Below the pieces are notes generated by a model, which worked only from the letters and a program-made list of their open reading frames with translations, made no database searches and was not told where the DNA came from. The translations under genes and the position numbers were made by a program. Below, piece by piece: positions 45,623 to 54,182 of a stretch of 64,000 nt of DNA; the stretch's first letter is position 1; each line of letters starts with the position of its first letter. This DNA comes from Corynebacterium renale. Lineage in GTDB: Bacteria > Actinomycetota > Actinomycetes > Mycobacteriales > Mycobacteriaceae. The DNA lies in contig NZ_PDJF01000001.1 of the NCBI RefSeq assembly GCF_002563965.1, positions 930,001-994,000 on the forward strand, written 5' to 3'.

Positions 45623-45695
45623 GCAGACCTTGTTCAGGGTGCGATGTTTTACTATACACCCGTCGTAAAGCAGTCTGGAAATGAGGGCGGGTAGC

Positions 45696-46268
45696 ATGGT
45701 GGGCGTGTTGCTTTCAGATCATGATCTTCGTGCCGCCATCGACGCTGGGGATTTGGGCATTGAACCATTTGACCCGCAGCTCGTTCAGCCGTCGAGCGTA
45801 GATGTTCGCCTGGACAAGTACTTCCGTGTGTTCAACAACTCCAAGTACACGCACATCGACCCCAAGCAGCAGATGGAGGATTTGACCACGCTCGTGGAGG
45901 TGGATCCGGAGGATTCCTTCGTCCTGCACCCTGGCGAGTTCGTGCTGGCGTCCACGCTGGAGAAGTTCACCTTGCCACACAACCTTGCCGGCCGCTTGGA
46001 GGGGAAGTCGTCGCTGGGGCGCCTGGGCTTGCTCACGCACTCGACGGCAGGCTTCATTGACCCGGGCTTTTCTGGGTACATCACCCTGGAGTTATCCAAC
46101 GTGGCAAATCTGCCCATCGTGTTGTATCCAGGCATGAAAGTAGGCCAGCTGGCTATTTTCCAGATGAGTTCGCCTGCCGACGTCCCCTACGGTTCCGCAG
46201 CCCTGGGATCGAAGTATCAGGGGCAGCGCGGTCCGACGCCATCCAAGGCGTATCTGAATTTCCAATAG
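45696..46268 (+). CDS. dcd: dCTP deaminase
   Basis: Converts dCTP to dUTP (possibly straight to dUMP in the bifunctional class) for thymidylate supply. 190 residues from ATG 45696. Core motif [31 protein letters not shown] holds the catalytic and phosphate-binding residues. GAGGG precedes ATG 45696 at a good distance; the GTG at 45705 would give the usual family N-terminus MLLSDHDL, so that start is also possible. dcd beside a tRNA-Gly and ugd matches other Corynebacteriales. Confidence 0.95.
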   Translation: MVGVLLSDHDLRAAIDAGDLGIEPFDPQLVQPSSVDVRLDKYFRVFNNSKYTHIDPKQQMEDLTTLVEVDPEDSFVLHPGEFVLASTLEKFTLPHNLAGRLEGKSSLGRLGLLTHSTAGFIDPGFSGYITLELSNVANLPIVLYPGMKVGQLAIFQMSSPADVPYGSAALGSKYQGQRGPTPSKAYLNFQ

Positions 46269-46329
46269 TTTGCTTTGAGGCAATGAAGCGGCCACGTCTC
46301 GTTCACGGGTTGGGGCTATAACTTAAGCC

Positions 46330-47610
46330 ATGCGAATTTCGGTAATTGGCGCGGGTTACCTTGGTGTAACGCACGCGGCGTGCATGGCGGAATTGGGTCA
46401 CGAGGTTGTGGCCTGTGATGTCGACGCAGCAAAGATTGAAATCCTCAAGCAGGGGCGCGTCCCCTTTTTCGAGCCCGACCTTGCACAGCTGGTTGCCAAG
46501 CACACGGCGTCGGGGCAAGTGCGCTGGGAAACCGATCCCGCGGAGGCCATCGCCGCCGGCGCGCAGCTGCACTTCATCTGTGTGGGGACCCCGCAGCAGG
46601 CGGGCTCGCCGGCGGCGGACGTGAGTGCGGTGTTCGCGGCGGTCGATGGCCTGGCTTCGCATATTAGGGCGGCGGGGGAGTCGGGGCACGTGATTGTGGG
46701 GAAGTCGACGGTCCCGGTGGGTACGGCGGCGGCGTTGCAGGAGCGCGTCGGTGATGTTGCGGAGGTCGTGTGGAATCCGGAGTTCCTCCGGGAGGGCCAC
46801 GCGGTGGGGGACACGTTAAACCCGGATCGGATCGTGACCGGCACCCGCGACGGTGCCCCGAGCTCGGCGCTGCGGGAGGTGTATGCCCCGCTGGCAGACG
46901 TGCCGTGGATTGAGACGGACATCCCCACCGCGGAGCTGATCAAGGTCAGTGCGAATACGTTCTTGGCGGCGAAGATTTCCCTGCTCAACCTAGTGGGCGA
47001 GGTGTGCGAGGCCGCCGGCGCGGACGTGCACACGGTGTCCCGGGCCCTGGGTTTCGACGCCCGCATCGGCAACAAGCACATGCGCGCGGGCCTGGGTTTC
47101 GGCGGCGGTTGCCTGCCGAAGGATATTCGCGCGTTCGCGCACCGCGGGGAGGAGTTGGGGGTGGATATGTCGTTGGTGCATGCGGTGGATGCGGTGAATC
47201 AGCGGCGCCGCGCCCGGGTGGTGGGGTGGGCTGGCGAGATGTTGGGCGGGGTGCAGCGTCGCCGGATCACGGTGTTGGGTGCGGCGTTTAAGCCGAATTC
47301 GGATGACGTCCGCGATTCGCCGTCGTTGGCGGTCGCCCGGGCGCTGGTCACGGCGGGAGCGCGCGTGACGGTCTACGACCCGAAAGCCACGGTCAGCGAC
47401 CTTCCGCAGGCGGAGTCGGTCCGGGCGGCGCTTCTGGACGCGGAATTGGTGATCATCGGCACGGATTGGCCGCAGTTCGCCGACTTGAAGCCCAAAAAGG
47501 TAGGCAAATGGGTCTCCCGCAGATTGCTTATCGACGCCCGCGCCGTCCTGCCCACCGCCACCTGGCAGGAGGCCGGGTGGGAGGTGCGCACTATCGGGCG
47601 TGGTTACTGA
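46330..47610 (+). CDS. ugd: UDP-glucose 6-dehydrogenase
   Basis: Oxidises UDP-glucose to UDP-glucuronate with two NAD+. 426 residues. N-terminal NAD site ISVIGAGYLGVTHA; substrate-domain motif NPEFLREGHAV; catalytic Cys261 in GGGCLPKD; C-terminal UDP-binding domain with GAAFKPNSDDVRDSPS. UDP-glucuronate would feed envelope glycolipids or polysaccharide. It overlaps the convergent alaT gene by 7 bases. Confidence 0.94.
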   Translation: MRISVIGAGYLGVTHAACMAELGHEVVACDVDAAKIEILKQGRVPFFEPDLAQLVAKHTASGQVRWETDPAEAIAAGAQLHFICVGTPQQAGSPAADVSAVFAAVDGLASHIRAAGESGHVIVGKSTVPVGTAAALQERVGDVAEVVWNPEFLREGHAVGDTLNPDRIVTGTRDGAPSSALREVYAPLADVPWIETDIPTAELIKVSANTFLAAKISLLNLVGEVCEAAGADVHTVSRALGFDARIGNKHMRAGLGFGGGCLPKDIRAFAHRGEELGVDMSLVHAVDAVNQRRRARVVGWAGEMLGGVQRRRITVLGAAFKPNSDDVRDSPSLAVARALVTAGARVTVYDPKATVSDLPQAESVRAALLDAELVIIGTDWPQFADLKPKKVGKWVSRRLLIDARAVLPTATWQEAGWEVRTIGRGY

Positions 47611-48833
47611 CGGTAGGAAGACAGGAAGTTGCCCAGGCGTTCGATCGCCTCGGAGAGGTCGTCGGCGGAGGGGAGCATGACGACGCGGAAGTAGCCTGGG
47701 GTTTCCCAGTTGAACCCGTTGCCACCGACGAGCAGGATCTTTTCCTGTTCGAGGATGTCCATCATGAGTTTGGCGTCGTCGTGGATTTCGATCATGTCGG
47801 GGTTAATCCGCGGGAATGCGTAGAGGGCGCCCATCGGTTTGACTACGTCGATGGCGTCGATGGCGTTCAGCTTGTCGTAGGTGACGTTGCGCTGCTCGGC
47901 CAGGCGGCCGTCGGAAGTGAGGTCGAAGATGTCCTGCTTGCCGCCGAGTGCGCCGATGAGTGCCTGTTGTCCTGGGTAGTTGGGGCACAGGCGCATGCCT
48001 GCCAGGAGTTCCATGCCGGCGATGAAACCCTTGGCTTCGTCGGTGGGTCCGGTGATGACCATCCAGCCGGAACGGTAGCCGCATACCCGGTAGGCCTTGG
48101 ACAGGCCGTTGTAGGTGAGGGTGAGTACGTCGGGGGCAATGGACGCCATGGAGTAGGTGGGCGTGTTGTCGTAGGTGATGCGGTCGTAGATTTCGTCGGC
48201 GCAGATGATCAGGTTGTGCGTGCGCGCCAGGTCCGCGATCTGTTCGAGGGTTTCGCGGGTGTAGACCGCGCCCGTCGGGTTGTTCGGGTTGATGACCACG
48301 ATCGCCTTGGTTTTGTCGGTGATCTTGGAGGCCATGTCGGCGACGTCGGGGTTCCATCCGTCTTCTTCGATGCAGCGGTAGTGTACGGCGGTGCCGCCGC
48401 TCATGGTGACGGCCGCGGACCACAGCGGGTAGTCGGGGGAGGGGACCAGGACTTCGTCGCCACGGTTGATCATGGCTTGGGTGGTCATCTGGATTAGTTC
48501 GGAGACGCCGTTGCCGAGGAAGATGTCGTCAACATCGAAGGCGGGGAAGTCGGGGTCGGATTCGTACCGCTTGACCACGGCTTCGCGGGCTTCGATGGTG
48601 CCGCGGGAATCGGTGTACGCGTGGGATGTATCCAGGCGCGGCTCCAGGTAAGAGAGCACGTCTTCTGGGACTGTGAAGCCGAAGGATGCGGGGTTACCGG
48701 TGTTGAGCTTGAGGACTTTCTCCCCGTCCCGGATCATCTTGTTCGCCTTGACGGACAGTGGTCCGCGCAGTTCGTAGGTGACGTTGTTCAGGCGGTCGGC
48801 GGTTGGAAACTTGCCAGAAGATGTGTCAGACAT
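47604..48833 (-). CDS. alaT: Alanine/aspartate-type aminotransferase (class I, AlaT-like)
   Basis: PLP enzyme, 409 residues from ATG 48833. Substrate and cofactor motifs: LNTGNPASFGF, VINPNNPTGAVY, ADEIYDRI and the PLP lysine in YNGLSKAYRVCGYRSGWM. It belongs to the AlaT/AspAT Rv0337c-like group, which mainly transfers amino groups between alanine/pyruvate and glutamate. Three clustered ATGs (48845, 48842, 48833) exist; GGAGGG lies between them. The start region overlaps the stop of the upstream DUF1707 gene, pointing to coupled translation, and the nearest ATG to that stop was chosen. Confidence 0.9.
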   Translation of the reverse strand: MSDTSSGKFPTADRLNNVTYELRGPLSVKANKMIRDGEKVLKLNTGNPASFGFTVPEDVLSYLEPRLDTSHAYTDSRGTIEAREAVVKRYESDPDFPAFDVDDIFLGNGVSELIQMTTQAMINRGDEVLVPSPDYPLWSAAVTMSGGTAVHYRCIEEDGWNPDVADMASKITDKTKAIVVINPNNPTGAVYTRETLEQIADLARTHNLIICADEIYDRITYDNTPTYSMASIAPDVLTLTYNGLSKAYRVCGYRSGWMVITGPTDEAKGFIAGMELLAGMRLCPNYPGQQALIGALGGKQDIFDLTSDGRLAEQRNVTYDKLNAIDAIDVVKPMGALYAFPRINPDMIEIHDDAKLMMDILEQEKILLVGGNGFNWETPGYFRVVMLPSADDLSEAIERLGNFLSSYRQ

Positions 48834-49374
48834 GCCCTCCATCATGCCACTTGCGTTTCTCTAGAGCCCCTTTGGCCACGTTATAGGCCTGATTGGTAAT
48901 TTCATTCCATTGGTCTCGACGTTGTGCGCGCTTTTCCACCTGGGCGAGTTTCGCGCGCTGCCGCGCCAACTTCGCGGGCGACGGTGTGTACCAGGAGTCG
49001 GGGCCGATCTTCATCACGTAGAGCAGGATGGCCAGCGCGGCCACGACCGCGAAGGCAATAATCAGCGCCTCGTCCCCGATGAGGGCGCCGATGGTCAGGG
49101 CTGCGATCGTCGATAAGCCAAAGACGCCGGCGCGGGTTTTCTTGCCCTGTTGGTGGGCAACCTGCAGTTCAGAGGCGGTGAAGGTGGGCTCGTCGGTGCG
49201 CGGCAGGTCGGCGAACAGGGCGCCCAGCTGGCCCTGGTATTCGGCGCGGGCGACGGCGGTGCAGCGGCGGTCGAACTCGTCCATGGTCAACCGGCCGTTG
49301 CCCAACGATGCCGCCAGCGCGTCTAAAGCGGCGCTGCGTTCCTGGTCACTGAGGCGAACGTTCGGGTCATACAT
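48826..49374 (-). CDS. DUF1707 (SHOCT-like) membrane protein
   Basis: 182 residues. N-terminal DUF1707 domain: VRLSDQERSAALDALAASLGNGRLTMDEFDRRCTAVARAEYQGQL. Two helices follow (about 90-125), then a basic Lys/Arg/Gln-rich tail of about 50 residues. DUF1707 is common at the membrane in actinobacteria, with no defined activity. ATG 49374 is used since the domain starts there; the frame is open to 49395. Confidence 0.82.
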   Translation of the reverse strand: MYDPNVRLSDQERSAALDALAASLGNGRLTMDEFDRRCTAVARAEYQGQLGALFADLPRTDEPTFTASELQVAHQQGKKTRAGVFGLSTIAALTIGALIGDEALIIAFAVVAALAILLYVMKIGPDSWYTPSPAKLARQRAKLAQVEKRAQRRDQWNEITNQAYNVAKGALEKRKWHDGGHV

Positions 49375-49429
49375 GCGCCCCAGCATAGCGGCCAACCCCG
49401 CGCCGGGGCATCAGGTGAAACCCTGATTT

Positions 49430-49618
49430 TTAGCGGGTGCGGCTGGCCGCCCGATCTTCGGCCGCAGCCCATGCGACGCACGCCGCCGCGCCCACGACGC
49501 ACAGCCACCCACCCAGCGAGAGTAGTGAATTGGTCCAATCCTGGGTGGCGGTTTGCACGATGGTGAGCACTACCCCAACCAGCGTCACGGCGATGAGTAC
49601 AAAGCCAAGTGCCTTCAT
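49430..49618 (-). CDS. Small two-helix membrane protein
   Basis: 62 residues: helices at about 3-22 and 32-52, polar tail DRAASRTR. AAAGGA lies 9 bases before ATG 49618; the frame is open to 49675 but that part is polar and precedes the ribosome site. Function is unknown. It is divergent from the FadR-type regulator gene. Confidence 0.7.
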   Translation of the reverse strand: MKALGFVLIAVTLVGVVLTIVQTATQDWTNSLLSLGGWLCVVGAAACVAWAAAEDRAASRTR

Positions 49619-49705
49619 GATCTGCGTTCCTTTCTTCAGGCCAGCATTCCAGAAACCCCCACTTCTGGTTATCATAATGGCGCGTATGAATTAAGGAGGA
49701 CGCAC

Positions 49706-50395
49706 ATGGCTAGGGATTTGGTCTCACAGGGCGTGGAGACCATGTTGCGTGCGATTGCGGAGGGCCAATTCCAACCGGGCGTGCTCCCGCCAGAAGGTGA
49801 ACTCGTGGATTTTCTGGGCTGTTCGCGGGCCACGGTCCGGGAGGTGATCCGCACGCTCTCCGACCGGGGGATCGTGGTGGTCCAGCACGGGCGCGGCACG
49901 TATCTGCAACCGCAGGACCAGTGGATTGATATGCGGTCCCTGGTGGAGGTGGCGTTGCAGTCGCGCACGCCGAAGGATGTGTCGCGCAACCTCATCGAGA
50001 TTCGCCGCATGATTGAGGTCGGCTCCTGCGGCCATGCCGCCGCCCGCGCCACCGAGGAGAACTTGCAGGCCATGGAGGCACAACTAGCGCTTTACGACGA
50101 CGCTGCCGCCCGCAACGACGCCGCCGCCTGCGCCTCCGCGGACGTGGCGTTCCACCAGGAGATTTTTAAGGCCACCGGCAACCCATTCCTCTTGGCGATT
50201 GTGCAGCCGTTGGAGTCGGCGATGCGCCGCTCGCGGGAGTTGACGTCGTCGGTGCCGGAGGTGCGCGAGCGTGCGCAGCAGCACCATCGGGAGATTTTCG
50301 CCGCGTTGCGCGCGGGGGATGAGGAGGGCGCGAAGAATGCGATGCGCTCTCACATGGCGCAGACCCGCGGGGATATTGAGGGTTACGTTCAGTAA
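49706..50395 (+). CDS. FadR-subfamily GntR transcriptional regulator
   Basis: 229 residues. N-terminal winged helix (about 5-70) with EGELVDFLGCSRATVREVIRTLSDRGIVVVQHGRGTYL; C-terminal FCD ligand domain (about 90-220) with the metal-binding pattern IRRMIEVG, ADVAFHQEIF and HHREIFAAL. AAGGAGG precedes the ATG. It stands directly upstream of the sugar-acid kinase, dehydrogenase and permease genes on the same strand and is very likely their local regulator, sensing a sugar acid. Confidence 0.88.
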   Translation: MARDLVSQGVETMLRAIAEGQFQPGVLPPEGELVDFLGCSRATVREVIRTLSDRGIVVVQHGRGTYLQPQDQWIDMRSLVEVALQSRTPKDVSRNLIEIRRMIEVGSCGHAAARATEENLQAMEAQLALYDDAAARNDAAACASADVAFHQEIFKATGNPFLLAIVQPLESAMRRSRELTSSVPEVRERAQQHHREIFAALRAGDEEGAKNAMRSHMAQTRGDIEGYVQ

Positions 50396-50398
50396 ATG

Positions 50399-50422
50399 CA
50401 CCCCCGCGGGGGTGAACTTTTT
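50399..50422 (+). terminator. Terminator after the regulator gene
   Basis: The 16-bp perfect palindrome CACCCCCGCGGGGGTG is followed by AACTTTTT. It separates the regulator from the catabolic genes. Confidence 0.8.
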
Positions 50423-50473
50423 GTCAGGCAATACGGTCGTTCCGTAGGGTGACTCCTAAGACATCAGACGTCT
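50421..50473 (+). promoter_or_regulatory. Promoter and candidate operator of the threonate-type operon
   Basis: TTGTCA (50421-50426) and TAGGGT (50445-50450), 18 apart, form a plausible promoter. AGACGTCT (50466-50473), a perfect 8-bp palindrome just downstream, is a good place for repressor binding by the FadR-type regulator. Confidence 0.45.
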
Positions 50474-50484
50474 AAGGAGTGGAT

Positions 50485-51903
50485 ATGAGAACCCTCGAAG
50501 AACTCACCGCCGGCTACCCCGACCCCGTCGACGTAGCCGCCGCCGACGTCCGCGCCGCCGCGGGCCGCGACGCGGAACCCATCTTTATCGTGCTCGACGA
50601 CGACCCCACCGGCACCCAATCCGTGGCAGACCTTCCCGTCCTGACGCGCTGGCAGCCCGAGGACCTGGCCTGGGCCTTTGAGCAGGGCAAGCCCGCGATC
50701 TACGTGATGACGAACTCGCGTTCCCTCGCGCCGGAAGACGCCGAGCAGATTAATAAGGACGTCGCTGCAGCCGCCTACGCCGCCGCTGAGCAGCGCGGAA
50801 TCCGCGTGGCATTCGTGTCGCGTTCCGATTCGACTTTGCGCGGCCACTTCCCGCTCGAGCCCTATACCTTGGCCGACATGGCCGCCCAGCATGGCCAGGA
50901 CACCGACGGCATCGTCATCGTGCCCGCGTTCGGCGACGCCGGCCGCATCACCGTCGGCGGCGTGCATTACGCCGGCGGCGCGGGCGGGTACACCCCCGTT
51001 GGTGAAACGGAATTCGCCCAGGATGCAACCTTTGGGTTCGCGTCCAGCAACCTCGCGGAGTGGGTGGAAGAAAAGACCGGCGGCGACGTCCCCGCGGACC
51101 GCGTCCTGCACCTCGACCTGGCGACCGTGCGCGCCGGCGCGGATGCTATCGCCGCAGCCCTGGCCGGGGTGGCTGACCGCCAGCCGGTCACCGTGGACAT
51201 CGTCACCGAAGAGGACTTGCGCCTACTCTCCCTGGGGCTGATCAAGGCTGAGGAGTCAGGCAAGACGTTCATCTACCGCGTCGGCCCGCCTTTCGTGCGG
51301 GCCCGCATCGGCCAGGAGATCCCGGAACCGCTGACCGCCCAGGCCGTCGCCGAGTCCCGCACCACGGAGCCGACCGTCCCCGGCGGGCTCATTGTGGTCG
51401 GCTCGCACGTGCCCACCACGACCCGCCAGCTCGGCGCGCTGCTCGACGCGGAGCTTGCGGAGGTCGTCGAACTTGACGTCGCCCGCGCGCTCGACGAGGG
51501 CGATTCCTACCTGGACAGCCTGGCGAAAACCGTCCAGGAGAAGCTGGCCGGCGGCAACGTCGTGGTGCACACCTCCCGCACGCTGATCACGGGGGCTGAC
51601 AAGCAGGAGTCGTTGGCTATCGCGCGGCGGGTGTCGCAGGCGGTGGTGGACGTCGTTAATGCCACTGCACACGCGCTGACCCCGCGGTTCGTGATCGCCA
51701 AGGGTGGCATCACGAGTTCGGACGTCGCGTCGAAGGGCCTGGAGATGGGCCATGCCACCGTGATCGGGCCGATGCAGCCGGGGATCATCTCGCTGTGGCG
51801 GCTTGACGACGGCCCCGCCGCCGGCGTCCCATACATCGTTTTCGCAGGCAACGTGGGCAATGACAAGTCCCTCGTTGAGGTCACCGCAACACTATCGAAG
51901 TAA
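50485..51903 (+). CDS. Four-carbon acid sugar kinase (DUF1537)
   Basis: 472 residues. N-terminal substrate domain with IFIVLDDDPTGTQSVADLPVL and the Ser/Arg motif SRSDSTLRGHFPLE; C-terminal nucleotide-binding domain with FVIAKGGITSSDVASKGLEM. These are the signatures of DUF1537 kinases, which phosphorylate D-threonate, L-threonate or D-erythronate at the 4 position. AAGGAG lies 5 bases before ATG 50485, better than the GTG at 50479. Substrate stereochemistry cannot be read from the sequence. Confidence 0.87.
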   Translation: MRTLEELTAGYPDPVDVAAADVRAAAGRDAEPIFIVLDDDPTGTQSVADLPVLTRWQPEDLAWAFEQGKPAIYVMTNSRSLAPEDAEQINKDVAAAAYAAAEQRGIRVAFVSRSDSTLRGHFPLEPYTLADMAAQHGQDTDGIVIVPAFGDAGRITVGGVHYAGGAGGYTPVGETEFAQDATFGFASSNLAEWVEEKTGGDVPADRVLHLDLATVRAGADAIAAALAGVADRQPVTVDIVTEEDLRLLSLGLIKAEESGKTFIYRVGPPFVRARIGQEIPEPLTAQAVAESRTTEPTVPGGLIVVGSHVPTTTRQLGALLDAELAEVVELDVARALDEGDSYLDSLAKTVQEKLAGGNVVVHTSRTLITGADKQESLAIARRVSQAVVDVVNATAHALTPRFVIAKGGITSSDVASKGLEMGHATVIGPMQPGIISLWRLDDGPAAGVPYIVFAGNVGNDKSLVEVTATLSK

Positions 51904-51915
51904 AGGACAAAAATT

Positions 51916-52806
51916 ATGAGCACAATTACCGTCGTCGGGCTGGGCGCAATGGGCCTTCCCATGGCCACCAACCTGGCTGAAAAGTTCACCGTCCGCGGTG
52001 TGGACATCGCCGAAGCCCGCCTCGAGCTGGGCAAAGAAGCCGGCTTGGAAACCTACACCGACTCCCGCGAGGCCGCCAGCGGCGCGGACTTCGTGCTGTT
52101 GGCCGTGCGTTCGCAGGCCCAGCTGCAGGAAGCCCTCTTCGGCGCCAACGGTATCGCGGACGTCATGAGCGAAGGCTCGTGCGTTATCGTGACCTCCACC
52201 GTGGGCATCGACGCCATCGCCTCCGTCGTGCCGGGCCTACGTAATCGTGGCATTTTGCTTGTCGACGCCCCCGTCTCCGGCGGGCCGGCGCGCGCCGGCA
52301 AGGGCGACCTGCTGGTGACCGTCGGCGCGGACGACACCGCCTGGGACACCGCCCACGACGTGCTGGACACCATGGCGTCGACCCTGGTGCGCGTCGGCGA
52401 CGAGGCCGGCAAGGGCCAGGCCATGAAGACTGTCAACCAGCTGCTCTGCGGCATTCACATCGCCGCCGCCGGCGAGGCGCTCGCGCTGGCCAACCGCCTG
52501 GGCCTCGACGAGGCTGCCGCCCTCGACGCGTTGATGAGCGGCGCTGCGTCGTCCTTCATGCTCGGCGACCGTGGCCCGCGCATGCTGCAGGCGTACGGCG
52601 AGGAGCCCGTGGAGGTGAAGAGCCGCCTGGACATCTTTGTTAAGGACATGGGCATCGTCACCGACGCTGCCCGCAAGGCCGGCATCGGCGTACCGCTGGC
52701 TGCCGCCGCGGAGCAGGTCTACCTGAACGGCTTGACCCGCCGCATGGGCGCGCAAGACGATTCGTCTGTTATCCGCCTGGTCTCCCCAGAAAGGCTCGAC
52801 GGATGA
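51916..52806 (+). CDS. Beta-hydroxyacid dehydrogenase, threonate dehydrogenase type
   Basis: 296 residues. NAD(P) site TVVGLGAMGLPMATNLA; substrate motif DAPVSGGPARAGKGDLLV; catalytic Lys in GKGQAMKTVNQLL; C-terminal helical domain with KDMGIVTDAA. In sugar-acid pathways this enzyme oxidises threonate or erythronate at C2 or C3 before phosphorylation by the neighbouring DUF1537 kinase. It starts 12 bases after the kinase with AAAGGAC as ribosome site, and overlaps the permease by 4 bases. Confidence 0.87.
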   Translation: MSTITVVGLGAMGLPMATNLAEKFTVRGVDIAEARLELGKEAGLETYTDSREAASGADFVLLAVRSQAQLQEALFGANGIADVMSEGSCVIVTSTVGIDAIASVVPGLRNRGILLVDAPVSGGPARAGKGDLLVTVGADDTAWDTAHDVLDTMASTLVRVGDEAGKGQAMKTVNQLLCGIHIAAAGEALALANRLGLDEAAALDALMSGAASSFMLGDRGPRMLQAYGEEPVEVKSRLDIFVKDMGIVTDAARKAGIGVPLAAAAEQVYLNGLTRRMGAQDDSSVIRLVSPERLDG

Positions 52807-54137
52807 CGGGCGGGGCCCTCATCGGGCTAGGGCTAGCGGCAGTCGCGGTACTGCTTGCACTCGTGATTTGGGTGAAGATGCCCGCGTTCGTCGCCTTGCT
52901 CGTGGTGTCCATCGGGACCGCGATCCTCTCCGGCGTCCCGCTCGCCGAATCGGTGGGCGTAGTCACCGGTGGTATCGGTAAGACACTGAGCTCGGTGATC
53001 GTAGTCGTGGGCCTCGGCGCGATGCTGGGACGCCTCATCGAAGTGTCCGGCGGCGCCGACGCCCTGGCCCGCTACTTCACGGAGAAGTTGGGCCCGAAGA
53101 AGGTCGCTGCCGCCGTGACGGCCGCCGCATTCATCCTGGGTATCCCGGTATTCTTCGACGTTGGCTTCATCATCTTGGCACCCATCGTGTTCGGGTTCGC
53201 CCGCACTGCCGGCATCCACCCCATGAAGTTGGGCCTGCCGGTGGCCGGCACGCTACTGACCGTGCACGTGGTCCTGCCACCGCACCCGGGCCCGGTGGCG
53301 ACCGCCGAACTGGTCGGCGCCGAAATCGGGACCGTCCTCGCGTGGGGCCTGCCGCTGGCTGCGGTGACTGCCGTGGGTGGTTACTTCGCGGCAAAACTGT
53401 TCAAGACCGACGCCATCGTGCTCGGCGAATCACCCGCCACGGAAGAAGCCCCACCGGCGGAAAACCCACCCGGGCCGTGGACTGTTATCGGCCTGATTCT
53501 CCTGCCAATCGTCCAAATCCTGCTGGGCACCGGCGGTGTCCTCATGACGGAAGAAGGTTCCACGGCGCACTCGGTGCTGTCGTTCGTCGGTTCCGCGCCG
53601 GTAGCTTTGCTCACGGCGGTATTGGTGGCGTGGGCGGTCGTCGGCACGCAACAAGGGTGGTCGCGGGATAAGGGTTCCTCGGTCCTGGACTCCTCCCTGC
53701 CCGCTGTGGCGGTCATCATCTTTGTGACGGGCGCGGGTGGTGGCTTCGCGGCCGTGCTGGTGGAGTCGGGGATTGGGAAGGTGCTTTCCGACCTGCTGGT
53801 CAGCATGAACATGCCGCTGATTCTCATGGCCTACTTGCTGTCGCTGGCGCTGCGCGCATCGCAGGGCTCCGCGACGGTGGCCATGCTCACCACGGCCGGC
53901 CTGCTGGCGACCCCCATCGTGGAGGCGGGCTTGTCCGGGACGCAGACGGCGCTGGTCACGATTGCGATTGGCTTCGGCGCGCTCGGCCTTTCGCACATCA
54001 ACGACTCCGGCTTCTGGATCGTGACTAAGTACCAGGGCCTGAGCGTCAAACAAGGCCTGCAAACTTGGACTGTCTTATCGACGATCTTCTCGCTTGTCGG
54101 ATTCGCCGCCACCGCGGCAGTGTACGCTCTGGTCTAA
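52803..54137 (+). CDS. GntP-family sugar-acid permease
   Basis: 444 residues with about 12 helices; motifs GIPVFFDVGFIILAPIVFGFAR, VHVVLPPHPGPVATAEL and the C-terminal RASQGSATVAMLTTAGL and SHINDSGFWIV are typical of GntP/GntT gluconate:H+ symporters. The substrate is presumably the same four-carbon sugar acid. The start overlaps the dehydrogenase stop (ATGA). No aldolase or isomerase gene follows before the terminator. Confidence 0.9.
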   Translation: MTGGALIGLGLAAVAVLLALVIWVKMPAFVALLVVSIGTAILSGVPLAESVGVVTGGIGKTLSSVIVVVGLGAMLGRLIEVSGGADALARYFTEKLGPKKVAAAVTAAAFILGIPVFFDVGFIILAPIVFGFARTAGIHPMKLGLPVAGTLLTVHVVLPPHPGPVATAELVGAEIGTVLAWGLPLAAVTAVGGYFAAKLFKTDAIVLGESPATEEAPPAENPPGPWTVIGLILLPIVQILLGTGGVLMTEEGSTAHSVLSFVGSAPVALLTAVLVAWAVVGTQQGWSRDKGSSVLDSSLPAVAVIIFVTGAGGGFAAVLVESGIGKVLSDLLVSMNMPLILMAYLLSLALRASQGSATVAMLTTAGLLATPIVEAGLSGTQTALVTIAIGFGALGLSHINDSGFWIVTKYQGLSVKQGLQTWTVLSTIFSLVGFAATAAVYALV

Positions 54138-54148
54138 ATGCGGCTGAA

Positions 54149-54173
54149 GGCCCGCAGCGTAGTGCTGCGGGCC
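54149..54173. terminator. Strong hairpin between convergent genes
   Basis: GGCCCGCAGC/GCTGCGGGCC, a perfect 10-bp stem with loop GTAGT, between the permease stop and the convergent surface-protein stop. The T run is poor (GTT), so termination strength is uncertain. Confidence 0.65.
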
Positions 54174-54182
54174 GTTCGCATG

